From Symbiodinium natans (taxonomy: Eukaryota > Sar > Dinophyceae > Suessiales > Symbiodiniaceae): a stretch of DNA of 64,000 bases. Shown one piece after another: positions 1 through 9,017 of the stretch. The stretch spans positions 97,501 through 161,500 of the forward strand of contig CAJNDS010000285.1 in NCBI GenBank assembly GCA_905221605.1, read 5' to 3'. Position 1 is the first letter of the stretch; every line of letters begins with the position of its first letter. A model generated the notes under the pieces. That model was not told the DNA's origin and did not search any database. It saw only the letters and a list, made by a program, of their open reading frames with translations. Position numbers and translations under genes: made by a program.

Positions 1-670
1 TCTTCATAATATGAATAATATTAATAATATTAATACACTTGATAGTATTGATCATATTCATAATATTAATAACATTAGTAATCTATTGACTCGCGCAGGC
101 TGCGACATCTCTGACGGGCCAACGTCAAGCCCACGCGCTTAAAGCGGCTTTCTGATCGTAGGCGTTTTCCACCAGGCTTCTCCTTGCCCTAACAAAGATC
201 GGCCAGCATCATCCGGCCGTTTGCGCATCCCTTTTGTTTCGGGGTCTAGAGATTCTAGCGGGTGTACAGCACCTAAGCCAAATGTCGCGGTTGAACGCGG
301 TAGTTACCCGGTAGTTGAAGCCTGAATACCTGGCGCAGGGCCACCACACAAGGTGGTTTGGCCCACATTTGGCGCATGTTCCATGAGAGCCTGCAGCTCA
401 ACAGCCGAGCAAAGCAGGAGTCTCACGGAGAATCCATGCGCCGCTCCCAAAATCTTGCGGGGAGGGTTTGGGGTTCAGGGTTTAGGTTCAGGGTTTAGGG
501 TTTCCAGGGTCTCACTAAGCAGCAGTTTACTGACATTACTCACTCTCAACAGCCCTGAACATCCATCGCTCTTGCTGCTGAGAGAGCCTCAGTTATCTTG
601 AAGAGTGACTGCAAGTTTTTCCACTTAGAGGCGCAGTCCGATGCAGTGACGCGATTTACCGCCGCTGAGA
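1..670. other. Intergenic stretch before the first gene
   Basis: No convincing gene. Positions 1-85 are a degenerate AT-rich microsatellite (ATAAT/ATTAAT units). Positions 455-510 hold a decayed telomere-like run (GGGTTTAGG and GGGTTCAGG units). A short open frame at 353-601 runs through that decayed repeat and has no protein-like pattern. Confidence 0.6.
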
Positions 671-678
671 TGGCTCAA
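671..678 (+). other. Candidate relict spliced-leader fragment
   Basis: TGGCTCAA lies just before the first ATG (686) of the intronless gene. It matches the 3' part of the dinoflagellate spliced leader, which ends TTTTGGCTCAAG. Retroposed dinoflagellate mRNAs are known to keep such relicts. Eight bases alone are weak evidence; the position and the lack of introns are what make it notable. Confidence 0.25.
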
Positions 679-685
679 TGGTACC

Positions 686-2965
686 ATGGCTGCGCACTGG
701 TGCTCCTATAGCCGCTCGGGTCTGCTTCGCCTTCCTCTTGGGAGGACATGGAAGTCTAAGTGTTGCCCAGGACAGCAACTTAATGCAATCAGCCTTGAAA
801 CATCCAGATCACGGAGCTTTGCGGCTCTGACCGTTCTGAGCCTCTGCACTCAACCAAAGCGATCATGTCAAAGAGTCAGGAGGTTTGTCCGCCGACGCAT
901 TGAAGTGCCCTCCAGGAAGGGGCTGAGCAGCAAAGGCATGGATCCCACAGAGCAGCTGCGTCTTGCAGTACGAAACGCGGAGCAGCTTGCAGCCACTTTG
1001 CGTCAAGGCCGGCGCCCGCGGGAGGTCACGGTGGACCCCCAGGTTGCGACCTGTGCGACAGAAATCCGCCAGAGCATTCTGTTGATGAAGCAGCCAGTCA
1101 GCACAGCAGTTGCAGGAGATCTAGTCGCTGGCTTGTCTGCCTTTGCAAAGATGAGGATTCTTCATGCTGACATGCTGAATAACCTCAAGGATCTGCCACG
1201 CAAAACTTGGATGGACATGTCAGCTCCGGTGGTGGTGGAGGCAGTCACATCTTACGCTCAGTTTCAACTGGAGGACCCAGACTTCAACCAGTTTCTGTCC
1301 GATCTCCTGGTTTCTCGGGGTGTGCGCAGGATGGGAGCAGCCAAGCTTGCCAACCTAGCCTACGCGGCGGCAACTCTGAACTTGGGGGCCTTCGAAGGGG
1401 TGCATGCCCTATTTTCGGATGCCTTTGCGGCCGCCGCGGAAGCCGAGCTGGGACGGCTAGGCACCTTCGACCTCTCAAGGGCTCTCTGGTCTCTTGCTCG
1501 GCTGGCGCCGGAAGTCTATGAGTCAGCGCCGCCTTGTGCCTCCCGGCTCTCGGATGCGTTGCTTAGGCAGAGAAAGCTTCCCTTTGGCTACAGCTTGGGG
1601 CAGGTGCTCTGGGCTATGCCAAGGCTTGGCTTGGACTCGGACATCCTGTGGCGGAGGGTCCAAAAGACTGCAGGGAAGGAGGCTTTTGCCGAAAAGCTAC
1701 GGCAGGCAAAGGATGCCCCCACTCAAGTGGAGCTCTTGCGTGGCCTTGCAGAGAACGTCGAAGCTGCCGGTCTCCAGGCCGCGGTCCTAAATGCCGCCGT
1801 GCTGCGCGCGATGGCTGTGAGGGATGAGGGAGCTTCCGCGGAGGAGATCTTAGAACTGATGGCGCTCAGGGGCCTCTGGACCCCCGTCACTTACCGCCTC
1901 GCTGCGAGGCTCGGGAGCTCCATAAAGGGATCGCCACCGGCACCGGGACTGACGCAGCCTGGCCAAAGGGCGCACAAGTATGTTCGGGCACTGTACCATG
2001 CATTGGCAAGGGCCAAACCCGGCGATGCTGCATCGGCGGCAGCGGCGCTTGAGAGTTTTTCGAGAAGCAGCAAGCGAGCTTGGCTAAAGTTTGGTGCAGC
2101 AGACGAGAAGGGTGTGGTCCTGGAAGAGGCCTGGAGAAGCCTTGGACAGAGCCAAGGTAGCGGCTCAAGCAAAGGCTCAGGCAAAGGCTCAAGCAAGGGA
2201 AAGCCAAGCAAAGTCGGCAGGCCACTCTTGGCTCTGGAGTTTGGCACTTTTCTTGGCTACTCGGCAGCAAAGATGGTCCGCCAGCTAGGTGCCGGGTCTC
2301 GTGTGATCAGCTTCGAAATGGATCCAGAAGTCGCGTGCCTGGCCATGAACTTTATCGAGATCGCAGGCCTGAGTGACGTGATCGACGTGCGCATCGGTCA
2401 GTGTGAGGACTTGGTTCAGGATTTGAAAGCCGAGCTAGATCCCGAATCTGTCGATGCGGTGTACATGGACCACAATCAGATGACATACCATGCCGACCTG
2501 TCCCAGCTGCAAGAAAGCGGTCTCCTCTCTAAGGAGGTACTTTTTGCAGCTACACAGGCATTGAAACCCGGTGCTCCCTTGCTACTTTGGCACCTCAAAG
2601 AGGCACAGAAGGCCGACGTCTTCTCAGAGCTAGACATCGTCTCCTCTCCCGACTGTGGCTTCAAGGAGATGGAAGATTGGACCGTCCTTGCCAGAGCAAC
2701 GAGGGCAAAAACGAGAAGCTTGAAGCGCCGGGTGAGTACCTCAAGACCTCCGCGCGAGCTGGTCCTCCTCGCTGCAGAGTGCAACCTGATGCGCTGGCGC
2801 ACGGCGCAAGGCATGGTAGATGAAGCGCGATGGAACGAGTTCGTGCAGTATGTGCGAGAAGGGATGGAGAAATTTGCGGGCATCACGAGCACGCGAGACT
2901 ACTGGCCGCAACCACAGCGGAGAGACGCGGCTCGGAAACACACCTACGAACGGCTCGACTACTGA
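686..2965 (+). CDS. Fusion protein: organelle helical-repeat half plus COMT-like methyltransferase
   Basis: An intronless frame of 759 residues ending at TGA 2963-2965. Residues 1-85 are rich in Arg and Ser and could be an organelle transit peptide; a second possible start is the Met of MDPTEQ (about residue 85). Residues about 150-340 are helical, with repeats of the type LANLAYAAATLNLG and LSRALWSLARLAP, resembling the FASTK/RAP/OPR repeats of organelle RNA-binding proteins. A Ser/Gly/Lys-rich linker (about 490-510) leads to a class I SAM-dependent methyltransferase of the catechol O-methyltransferase type. Motif I is LEFGTFLGYSA (about 515), the SAM-ribose acidic residue lies in SFEMDP, and the metal/substrate segment is YMDHNQMTYHADL (about 592). 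A C-terminal basic tail follows. Domain calls are by eye; substrate unknown. It is the only long intronless gene in a region where other genes are split into small exons, which suggests retroposition. Confidence 0.8.
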   Translation: MAAHWCSYSRSGLLRLPLGRTWKSKCCPGQQLNAISLETSRSRSFAALTVLSLCTQPKRSCQRVRRFVRRRIEVPSRKGLSSKGMDPTEQLRLAVRNAEQLAATLRQGRRPREVTVDPQVATCATEIRQSILLMKQPVSTAVAGDLVAGLSAFAKMRILHADMLNNLKDLPRKTWMDMSAPVVVEAVTSYAQFQLEDPDFNQFLSDLLVSRGVRRMGAAKLANLAYAAATLNLGAFEGVHALFSDAFAAAAEAELGRLGTFDLSRALWSLARLAPEVYESAPPCASRLSDALLRQRKLPFGYSLGQVLWAMPRLGLDSDILWRRVQKTAGKEAFAEKLRQAKDAPTQVELLRGLAENVEAAGLQAAVLNAAVLRAMAVRDEGASAEEILELMALRGLWTPVTYRLAARLGSSIKGSPPAPGLTQPGQRAHKYVRALYHALARAKPGDAASAAAALESFSRSSKRAWLKFGAADEKGVVLEEAWRSLGQSQGSGSSKGSGKGSSKGKPSKVGRPLLALEFGTFLGYSAAKMVRQLGAGSRVISFEMDPEVACLAMNFIEIAGLSDVIDVRIGQCEDLVQDLKAELDPESVDAVYMDHNQMTYHADLSQLQESGLLSKEVLFAATQALKPGAPLLLWHLKEAQKADVFSELDIVSSPDCGFKEMEDWTVLARATRAKTRSLKRRVSTSRPPRELVLLAAECNLMRWRTAQGMVDEARWNEFVQYVREGMEKFAGITSTRDYWPQPQRRDAARKHTYERLDY

Positions 2966-3492
2966 GTGGCAAGGTCACGAAACGCCACACCACCACATGA
3001 AGCAGCGTTCAGCAGCGTTCAACACACGAAGTTCCGGAAGCAGGAAGATTCTCCTTGGCTTGGTAGGGCACGTGCGAGAACTCCATGACCGTGATCTCCT
3101 TGAGCGGACTCTGCAAGACCAGGCTTAAGCCGCTTAAGCCATCAGATCCACTAGGCAGCAACTTGCGGGTACAGACGAACAGCCTCCGTGATTCAGGGGC
3201 AGTTGTGAGTCAGGGGAGTATACCCTGCCTCGATGTCTCGACTTGTCATTCAGGTGTCAGGCTGATGAGAAACAAGTGCCATCAGGCTCGTCTTCTCTCC
3301 ATTCTTTGTCGTTGCTGGTTCTGAAGTTGACGCAGGATGACAGAGGTATGCACTGGCTCAAAGCTGCAAAGAGTGAATAGCTCCAGTAGAGGGATCGGGA
3401 CAGAAGAATAAGGCACGGGCTGCCTTCTGAGCGCTGCACAGCGTCTGCACTGAAGCTCACTCTGCGTGCGTTTAAGTGCCGGCAGGAGCACG

Positions 3493-5116
3493 ATGGTGCT
3501 TCTGGACGTAAAGCGGTCTGAGAAGAAGAATGAGTTCATGTATGAAACAACTGTGAAGGCCATCGGTGCATGGCGAGATAGGGTGCCTTTCCAATCGGGG
3601 GTCTTCGTCTCCAACGGGCTACTTGTACCGGACAGCTCGAGGCAATGGACAGTAGGCCGGACGAAACGAGCGCGAAAGTAGGTTAACCCAGCTAATGACG
3701 AAGAAGTACACCGAAGGTGCCATGCTTCAGGTCTCCTCAGCCATGTCATTAAAAGCCAACTGATGTGTCAGGCCAACGTCGGGGATCTTTTGAAGGAACT
3801 CTGCGAATTGCACAACCTGAGGCTGGGAAGCAGCAGCAAGGTCTGAGGGCTGCCTTGTCGTCGACCACTTAACTGCGAATCCCCGTATTCTTGGCAGTGG
3901 GAACTCTGCAGGAACAGTCGGAACAGTCACAGTGCCAAGCCCCAAACCCAAAAACTTGTCGACCCTGCATTCATAGTCGTCTTGGCAGATTCCGATCATT
4001 GAGCCGCAGTGCCTCCAACAATGATTCTAACATGAACCCATTCTTCGACCAGATGGGACCATAGAGATTTGACTACCAGCAAAGAGAGTACGATAAGCGT
4101 AGAAATTCTGACGCCCATCCGATTCTGGCAGCGTGGTGAAGCGTATCTACAGTTTACAGTGAGTCGGTATTGGCCCGGCTGTCGGTATTGGCCCGGCTGC
4201 AGTACCGTTAGCCAACATGGCAGCACATTTCTGTGACCCCCGAGAGGCTCAAAGTTCAGCGGCTCTCTTTCGCCTGCAAGGCTGGGCTATGAAACTTTTT
4301 GGGGCCGTTAAAACCCATGAAAACCACATAAGCCTTTTGAGCCACATATGAAGCGCCAACCCCGGCTGCCACAGATCCTACCCTTAAACTTCAGAAACCC
4401 TTATCCCATCTAAACCCTAGGCCCTAGGCCCCGCACCACTGCACTGGCATTTCCACCAGGAACTGGCGAAGCATGGGCCGTTGAGACCCGAGGAAACCCG
4501 GGGAATCTCCGAGGCGCGGGGAATGCGTCCTTTTGGCCCCTTCACCCGTGGGCAAGGTAGCTTGCCACATGGGGGTTTCCGAAAATAGGGGGTCTCAATA
4601 TAGATTCCCACATGGTAGGATCCCCTTGTAGTAAGGATCCCAAGAAGGCACCCCCTTGGTATCGTAAGCCCCCCAATATGTCGGCACAGAACCTTGTGAG
4701 CTTTCGGCGCAGCTCCTCGGGTCCGGCTTGGCTCAGGACCTCAGCAAGGTCACAGAGCTGGATGTGAATGCTTACGGCCAGCCTACTAGTCCGAATCCTA
4801 GAGTGTCCTACAGCCTCCTGTCCTACAGCCTCCAGCTAGCAGCCCTGTGCTCCAAATCCACGACCTCAGGACCTGACGAGTCTGGCTTTCGCACTGGAGT
4901 TCCTCCGCCGCCCGAGGCCACGGAACACAAAGTGGCTGGTGACTGGCTGGTAAGCTTTGGGACCTCCCCCCCCTCCATATTTCATCATATTTCCCGTAAT
5001 TTCCATCATCACAATCGTCATGCAGTCAGCAAAGTCGCAGGTGGCCGATGTGCTCACCCGCACTGCAGAGGAAGCCGCAGCGGGAGACTCGGGTCCTGCA
5101 ATCATGGGGCTCTCTT

Positions 5117-5178
<62 letters not shown>

Positions 5179-7998
5179 TCTGCTGACACTTGGGATTTGG
5201 CTCGGTTTAAAGCCGAAATCATCCAAACCTGCAGCCTTTCATCTTAAATCCCTGCAGCCATCCAAAACCCCACATGCGGGCTGCCTTGTGAGCGCCTGTT
5301 AGATTCAGATTCACCCTGCCAACTCCGGGTAGCTGTTTGAGCGGAATGCGCTTTCAGGCTGCAGTCGCCTCCGAGCTGGTGCAGCAGAGAAAATGTGTTG
5401 ACAAGAAGGTGCCTTGGAGATGCACTTGTCTTCTTCGTAGCTACAGAAGCAGAAACGACCTCCTTGTTGTCAGAGAGCAAAGTGCGAGGTGTGCCAAACA
5501 CAGATTGACAACATGCGCGGTGCGGTCATGTTCCTTGGCCGCTCTTTGGTCAAAAGCGGTCGTCGCTTGAACCACACCACCACGGGGATGAGAGCCCACC
5601 TTGCCGTCTGCTTTCAGGATTGCGTATCCTGCCTTCCATCGCTTGCCAGTTTATGCCTGTGGCTCAGGTTCCTGCAGCGCGTGCTGTTTCATCTCTCATG
5701 TAACATGAAAACCACAAACAAACGCCGCAGCGGCGGGCTCCACAATAACGGTAGACAGTCGAAGGCAATCATCCAACTCTTTCGCGCTGGCTCAAGGCTT
5801 GTTGTAGTGATAAGAGGACCTGTTGCCAAGAACATGGCACGAGACGACTTGCTCACCAGCCCTTTCGAAGCGATCGAGGGTGACAGGCGTGAGCTTGAAA
5901 CGGTCTCCTCGACTGGCCCATCACAGCACGCGCTCATCGACTCTGCAGCTCAGGGTGCAGCCCACAGAAGCGCGCATGATCTTGCACAGCAGATGTCAGC
6001 GCAGGACTTCTCCGGATGCTGCTCTACCCTGATGCAGGACATGAAGCTTACCCAGCAGAAGGACTTGCTGCCGCTGCTCGCCGGGGTTCTGCAGCACGTT
6101 GGGAACAGGGAGTTTCCACACGGCCAAGCGACGAAAAAGCGCAGTGGTGCCTTCAGCAAATCTGTGAGGGTTGCTTCGGACGAAGCTGAGAAGCTTGAGG
6201 AGTCGGAGTCATTCAGAAGGCTTCGCCGCGCAGCCTTCTCTTCGGATGCGAGATGCTTGTTCCAACAAGAGCTGAGCAGAAAGGGGTACGACCTCCACCA
6301 GGTCGACGCTTTCGACGAGGCACAGGTAGCGGAGTTGGCGCCGATTCTGCTGAGATTTGGATTCCCAGCCAACAGGGCTGGAATGGAAGATGCTCTGCAG
6401 GTTCTGAGTGAGCCTAGTGAGCAGCGTTTGAACGAGCAGGAAGCTAACGACGAGCCCTGTGGCTTCTGACGCTCAACCCAAAGGCGCGCCCTTGGGCGTA
6501 TTGATGTCGTTCCATGCCTACATGGCGCTCTGTACACACGCTCTCATCGAGCTCGCGAGGAGTGAAGATGCAAAATCGTGTGTGTTTGTTGAGGGGGCCT
6601 TAAGCAAGGGGACAGTGCAATGTTTGGAGGGAGACAAGCGCATCCTTGGTGCGATTCTTTAAGACCACATATGGGAGTAGCACTCGATACAGCATGCGTG
6701 CTAGACATACCGTGGAGACCACGGGCAGTGGGAAGAGCGTGCTGTTTTTTTTGTTTTTTGGTTGTGCCGGGTTTCAAGGATCCTGCGCGCCAAGAGCTCG
6801 AAGACCGGGAGGAGCTTGACGGAGCGTCGGAGTTGCAGTGTGTGTGCGCAGCTGAGCTGGACTCGGAAGAGTTTGGAAGATCTCTGCAAGGGTTTTGGGG
6901 CATCAGACTGCGTCCAGGCTGGAGCCTGCACACACCAACCTCTGGTGGGCAGGAAAGGAGCTGAGGCTTGAAGCTTCGGTCTTGCTTGGGGGATTTTAGG
7001 AGTCTTGGGACATTGGAAATTTTGTGTTTTGGGTTTACGGTTTAAGGTTTAAGGTTTAGGGTTCATTGTACCTGGCGCACTGGAAGCCTGTCAGGCTGGA
7101 CCAGACACTTGAGCAGTACATCGGCAAGAACGTCGGGATCCCAGTGGCCCCCTGTGTGGAGTTTAGGGTTTAGGGTTTAGGGTTTAGGGTTTAGGGTTTA
7201 GGGTTTAGGGTTTAGGGTTTAGGGTTTAGGGTTTAGGGTTTAGGGTTTAGGGTTTAGGGATCTTGTGTCTGAGACCTGTACCTTCGTTGAAGGAAAAGAC
7301 GAAGATCGTCGCAAAGCTTGCTCCGAAAAGCTCGGGAGCACCGGTGCGAGAACCTCGAATCGACGAGAACACGCACAAGGTGGGAACCCTAAACCCCAAA
7401 CCCCAAACCCGAAACCCTAAACCCTAAGCCTTTTTCGCCCTTGCTGGTGGCACCTAAGCCTTGCCACCGATTGAGGCAATGATGGCCCACTATTACAGAA
7501 AGCAGGAGGAGAACAAGAAGCTCCAGGACTCGGGATCCAACGGTCTCCTTGGGGGGGCACTTCGGTTTAGGGTTTAGGGTTTAGGGTTTAGGGTTTAGGG
7601 TTTAGGGTTTAGGGTTTTGAATGTACCATCACAAGGACGACGAGGATGACTCGTACCTGGACTCGGAGTGGGCAAACCCGAAGGCACGGGTTCCGGACAA
7701 ACTTGCGGGGTTAGACATTAGAGCTCTTTTTTGGTCTCCATTGCGGCCCAAACAATTTGACAACACGATGCGGTGCCACAGCTCGGGTTTGACAAATCGC
7801 GCTCTTGGGCTTCCTTTCAAGGGGACCTGCATCTTTCTTACAAATGCCTCTCGCCTCGCTGTCGTGCGCATGCTCGTGCGGTGCACATTGGCACATTGTA
7901 CTCGTACTGTAAGACCTTCTACCGTGCACCGTGAGGCCCTCAAGAGCGCCTTGGTCGGAAACGGACGGTGGCCGCCTGAGAACCATGAACGCTGGTGA
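3493..7998 (+). CDS. CFAP298: Cilia- and flagella-associated protein 298 (Kurly/C21orf59 family), many small exons
   Basis: CFAP298 is a conserved cytoplasmic factor for assembling outer dynein arms in motile cilia. Exons read by alignment to the family: 3493-3558 (starts MVLLDVKRSEKKNEF), 3772-about 3840 (GDLLKELCELHNLRL), 4870-about 4943 (DESGFRTGVPPPPE), 5026-5076 (KSQVADVLTRTAEEA), 5504-5529 (IDNMRGAV), 5618-5648 (IAYPAFHRLP), 6779-6837 (DPARQELEDREELDGASEL), 6918-6965 (NLWWAGKELR), 7095-7131 (LDQTLEQYIGKN), 7293-7379 (KTKIVAKLAPKSSGAPVREP), 7476-about 7523 (MMAHYYRKQEENKKLQ), 7636-7683 (DDSYLDSEWANPK), 7936-7998 (ALKSALVGNGRWPPE, then TGA). Most joins restore both frame and the family's spacing; for example KELR|LDQTLEQYIGKN matches the animal protein in length. 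Donors are GT or GC; acceptors are AG|G with two exceptions. A possible extra exon near 4722-4790 (LAQDLSKVTELDVNAYG) is uncertain, as is the donor after 7523. Confidence 0.9.
4569..4678 (-). repeat. Inverted-repeat element, family A (reverse copy)
   Basis: Starts ATGGGGGTTTCCGAAAATAG and contains GTAGTAAGGATCC, ending TATCGTAAGCCCCCC. It shares its ends with the copies at 17140, 33305, 45648, 56268, 60208 and 60482. It lies inside an intron of the CFAP298 gene. Confidence 0.7.
5118..5178. repeat. (TG)n microsatellite in an intron
   Basis: About 30 TG dinucleotides inside the CFAP298 intron 5077-5503. Open frames across it on both strands (poly Val-Cys, poly Thr-His) are artefacts of the repeat. 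Confidence 0.95.
5834..6469 (+). CDS. Hypothetical intronless ORF nested in a CFAP298 intron
   Basis: A continuous frame of 211 residues, from the Met of MARDDLLTSPFEA to TGA, lies wholly within the 1.1-kb intron 5649-6778 of the CFAP298 gene, on the same strand. Composition is protein-like: a charged, mostly helical chain with segments such as LLPLLAGVLQHVG, EEAEKLEESESFRRLRRAA-type charged stretches and QVAELAPILLRFGFPANRAG. I recognise no family. The frame stays open upstream as far as 5489, where it overlaps the 26-nt CFAP298 exon at 5504, so the true start is uncertain; 5834 is chosen because protein-like composition begins there. TGGCTCAAG, matching the end of the dinoflagellate spliced leader, occurs about 45 nt upstream, which would fit a retroposed gene. 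It could instead be an open intron with no product. Confidence 0.45.
   Translation: MARDDLLTSPFEAIEGDRRELETVSSTGPSQHALIDSAAQGAAHRSAHDLAQQMSAQDFSGCCSTLMQDMKLTQQKDLLPLLAGVLQHVGNREFPHGQATKKRSGAFSKSVRVASDEAEKLEESESFRRLRRAAFSSDARCLFQQELSRKGYDLHQVDAFDEAQVAELAPILLRFGFPANRAGMEDALQVLSEPSEQRLNEQEANDEPCGF
7161..7259 (+). repeat. Telomere-like (TTTAGGG)n array in CFAP298 intron
   Basis: About 14 perfect TTTAGGG units fill most of the 161-nt intron 7132-7292. The intron has a GT donor after ...GKN and an AG|G acceptor before the KTKIVAKL exon, so the array is intronic with high certainty. Confidence 0.97.
7387..7427 (-). repeat. Degenerate CCCTAAA array in CFAP298 intron
   Basis: CCCTAAA, CCCCAAA and CCCGAAA variants in the 96-nt intron 7380-7475. 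Orientation is opposite to the array in the intron just before it. Confidence 0.9.
7564..7616 (+). repeat. Telomere-like (TTTAGGG)n array in CFAP298 intron
   Basis: Seven or more units in the intron between the YYRKQEENKKL and DDEDDSYLDSEW exons. Confidence 0.95.
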
Positions 7999-7999
7999 G

Positions 8000-9010
8000 C
8001 CATGAATCAATCAAATATGTGTATATATATATATATTTATTTATTTATATTTATATTTATATATGTATAGAATGCTTTTTCTGTTGTGATTCGACGCAGT
8101 ACAAGTAGTGTATATAAAAGGGCGGAAAGGTCATGCGCCAGTATGGTGGATAAAAGTCATGGGCTGCGATGTACTTCTTCAGCGTTGACCGGCCTCGCCA
8201 TCCTTGAGGCCGGTCTCATGGAAAGCCAGATGAGGAGGCATGGCAGCTTGGTGCTCGAATTCATCGGTGGAGAAGCGAACCACATCAAGGCATCAGTAAA
8301 TACATTCATAGTAATGCGTGAAGAAGTAGTACATCGAATGCAGACATGTTGGCCTGGCTTTTTGCAATCTGCGGCCGGGCTTCTCCTTGCATCCGGGTGG
8401 CTCATCTGCCCCCCGCAACTTTCTCTGCATGTGAATGCTGCAGCCTTATTCTGTACAGCTCTCGGTCTGCAGCCTGTCCTAGGGCCCTACGGCAACGGCT
8501 CCTCGGTACCGGTTTCACCTTGGTTACATACCCAGAGGCCCGTGTGCGCTTCAAAGGTTTCGAGGGCCCACCTTGAGGCATATGCATCATGCCTTGTGCC
8601 ATACCTCCGACCACGGACAATCATGATCATGGTGGCGTTGGCTCAGAGGGTGCCACTGGATCGTCCTAGTGTGGCAGATTTGCTAATGCAACCACGTGGG
8701 CACACGAGCTGACACTAGGAAGCAGTATATCATGTCAGAGCAGCTTCCATAGAATAGCCTTGCCCTTGTTCACTTGACACGGAAGCTCGCAAGACCTGAC
8801 TGCAAAACATTCGCGCAGCACAGTAGGGTGGGTCGAGGGACCACGTATGCAGCGCTGGATTCAATGCAGGCCGCCGTTCAGGTCCAAGAACTGCATCACA
8901 TCACGGGGCTTCTGAAGAGAACCATTCCCAGGATCCACCCTACCTACCAGCAGCCGAAAGGCCGCTAGCTTGCCAAGTAGACTGAGAGAAGCTGTTTGCC
9001 CCCCCCCCCC
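8000..9010. other. Region between CFAP298 and the PDZ gene
   Basis: 8014-8066 is TA-rich simple sequence. An open frame at 8086-8712 (208 codons) has no recognisable domain and the other strand is also open there, so I do not call it. A 16-base poly(C) run at 8999-9014 precedes the first PDZ-gene exon. Confidence 0.4.
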
Positions 9011-9017
9011 CCCCTGT

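Noticed and set aside
353-601. 82-codon frame near the window start
   Set aside because: Passes through decayed telomere-like repeat and has no protein-like pattern.
4728-5247. Open frames on both strands across the (TG)n tract
   Set aside because: Their length comes from poly Val-Cys and poly Thr-His reading of a microsatellite; CFAP298 exons explain the coding signal nearby.
5489-5833. Upstream part of the 326-codon frame ending at 6469
   Set aside because: It overlaps CFAP298 exons 5504-5529 and 5618-5648 and is not protein-like between them; only 5834-6469 is kept as a candidate.
7161-7259. Interpretation of TTTAGGG arrays as true chromosome ends or an assembly joining telomeres
   Set aside because: Arrays are short, occur dozens of times in both orientations, and several lie inside introns of genes that read continuously across them.
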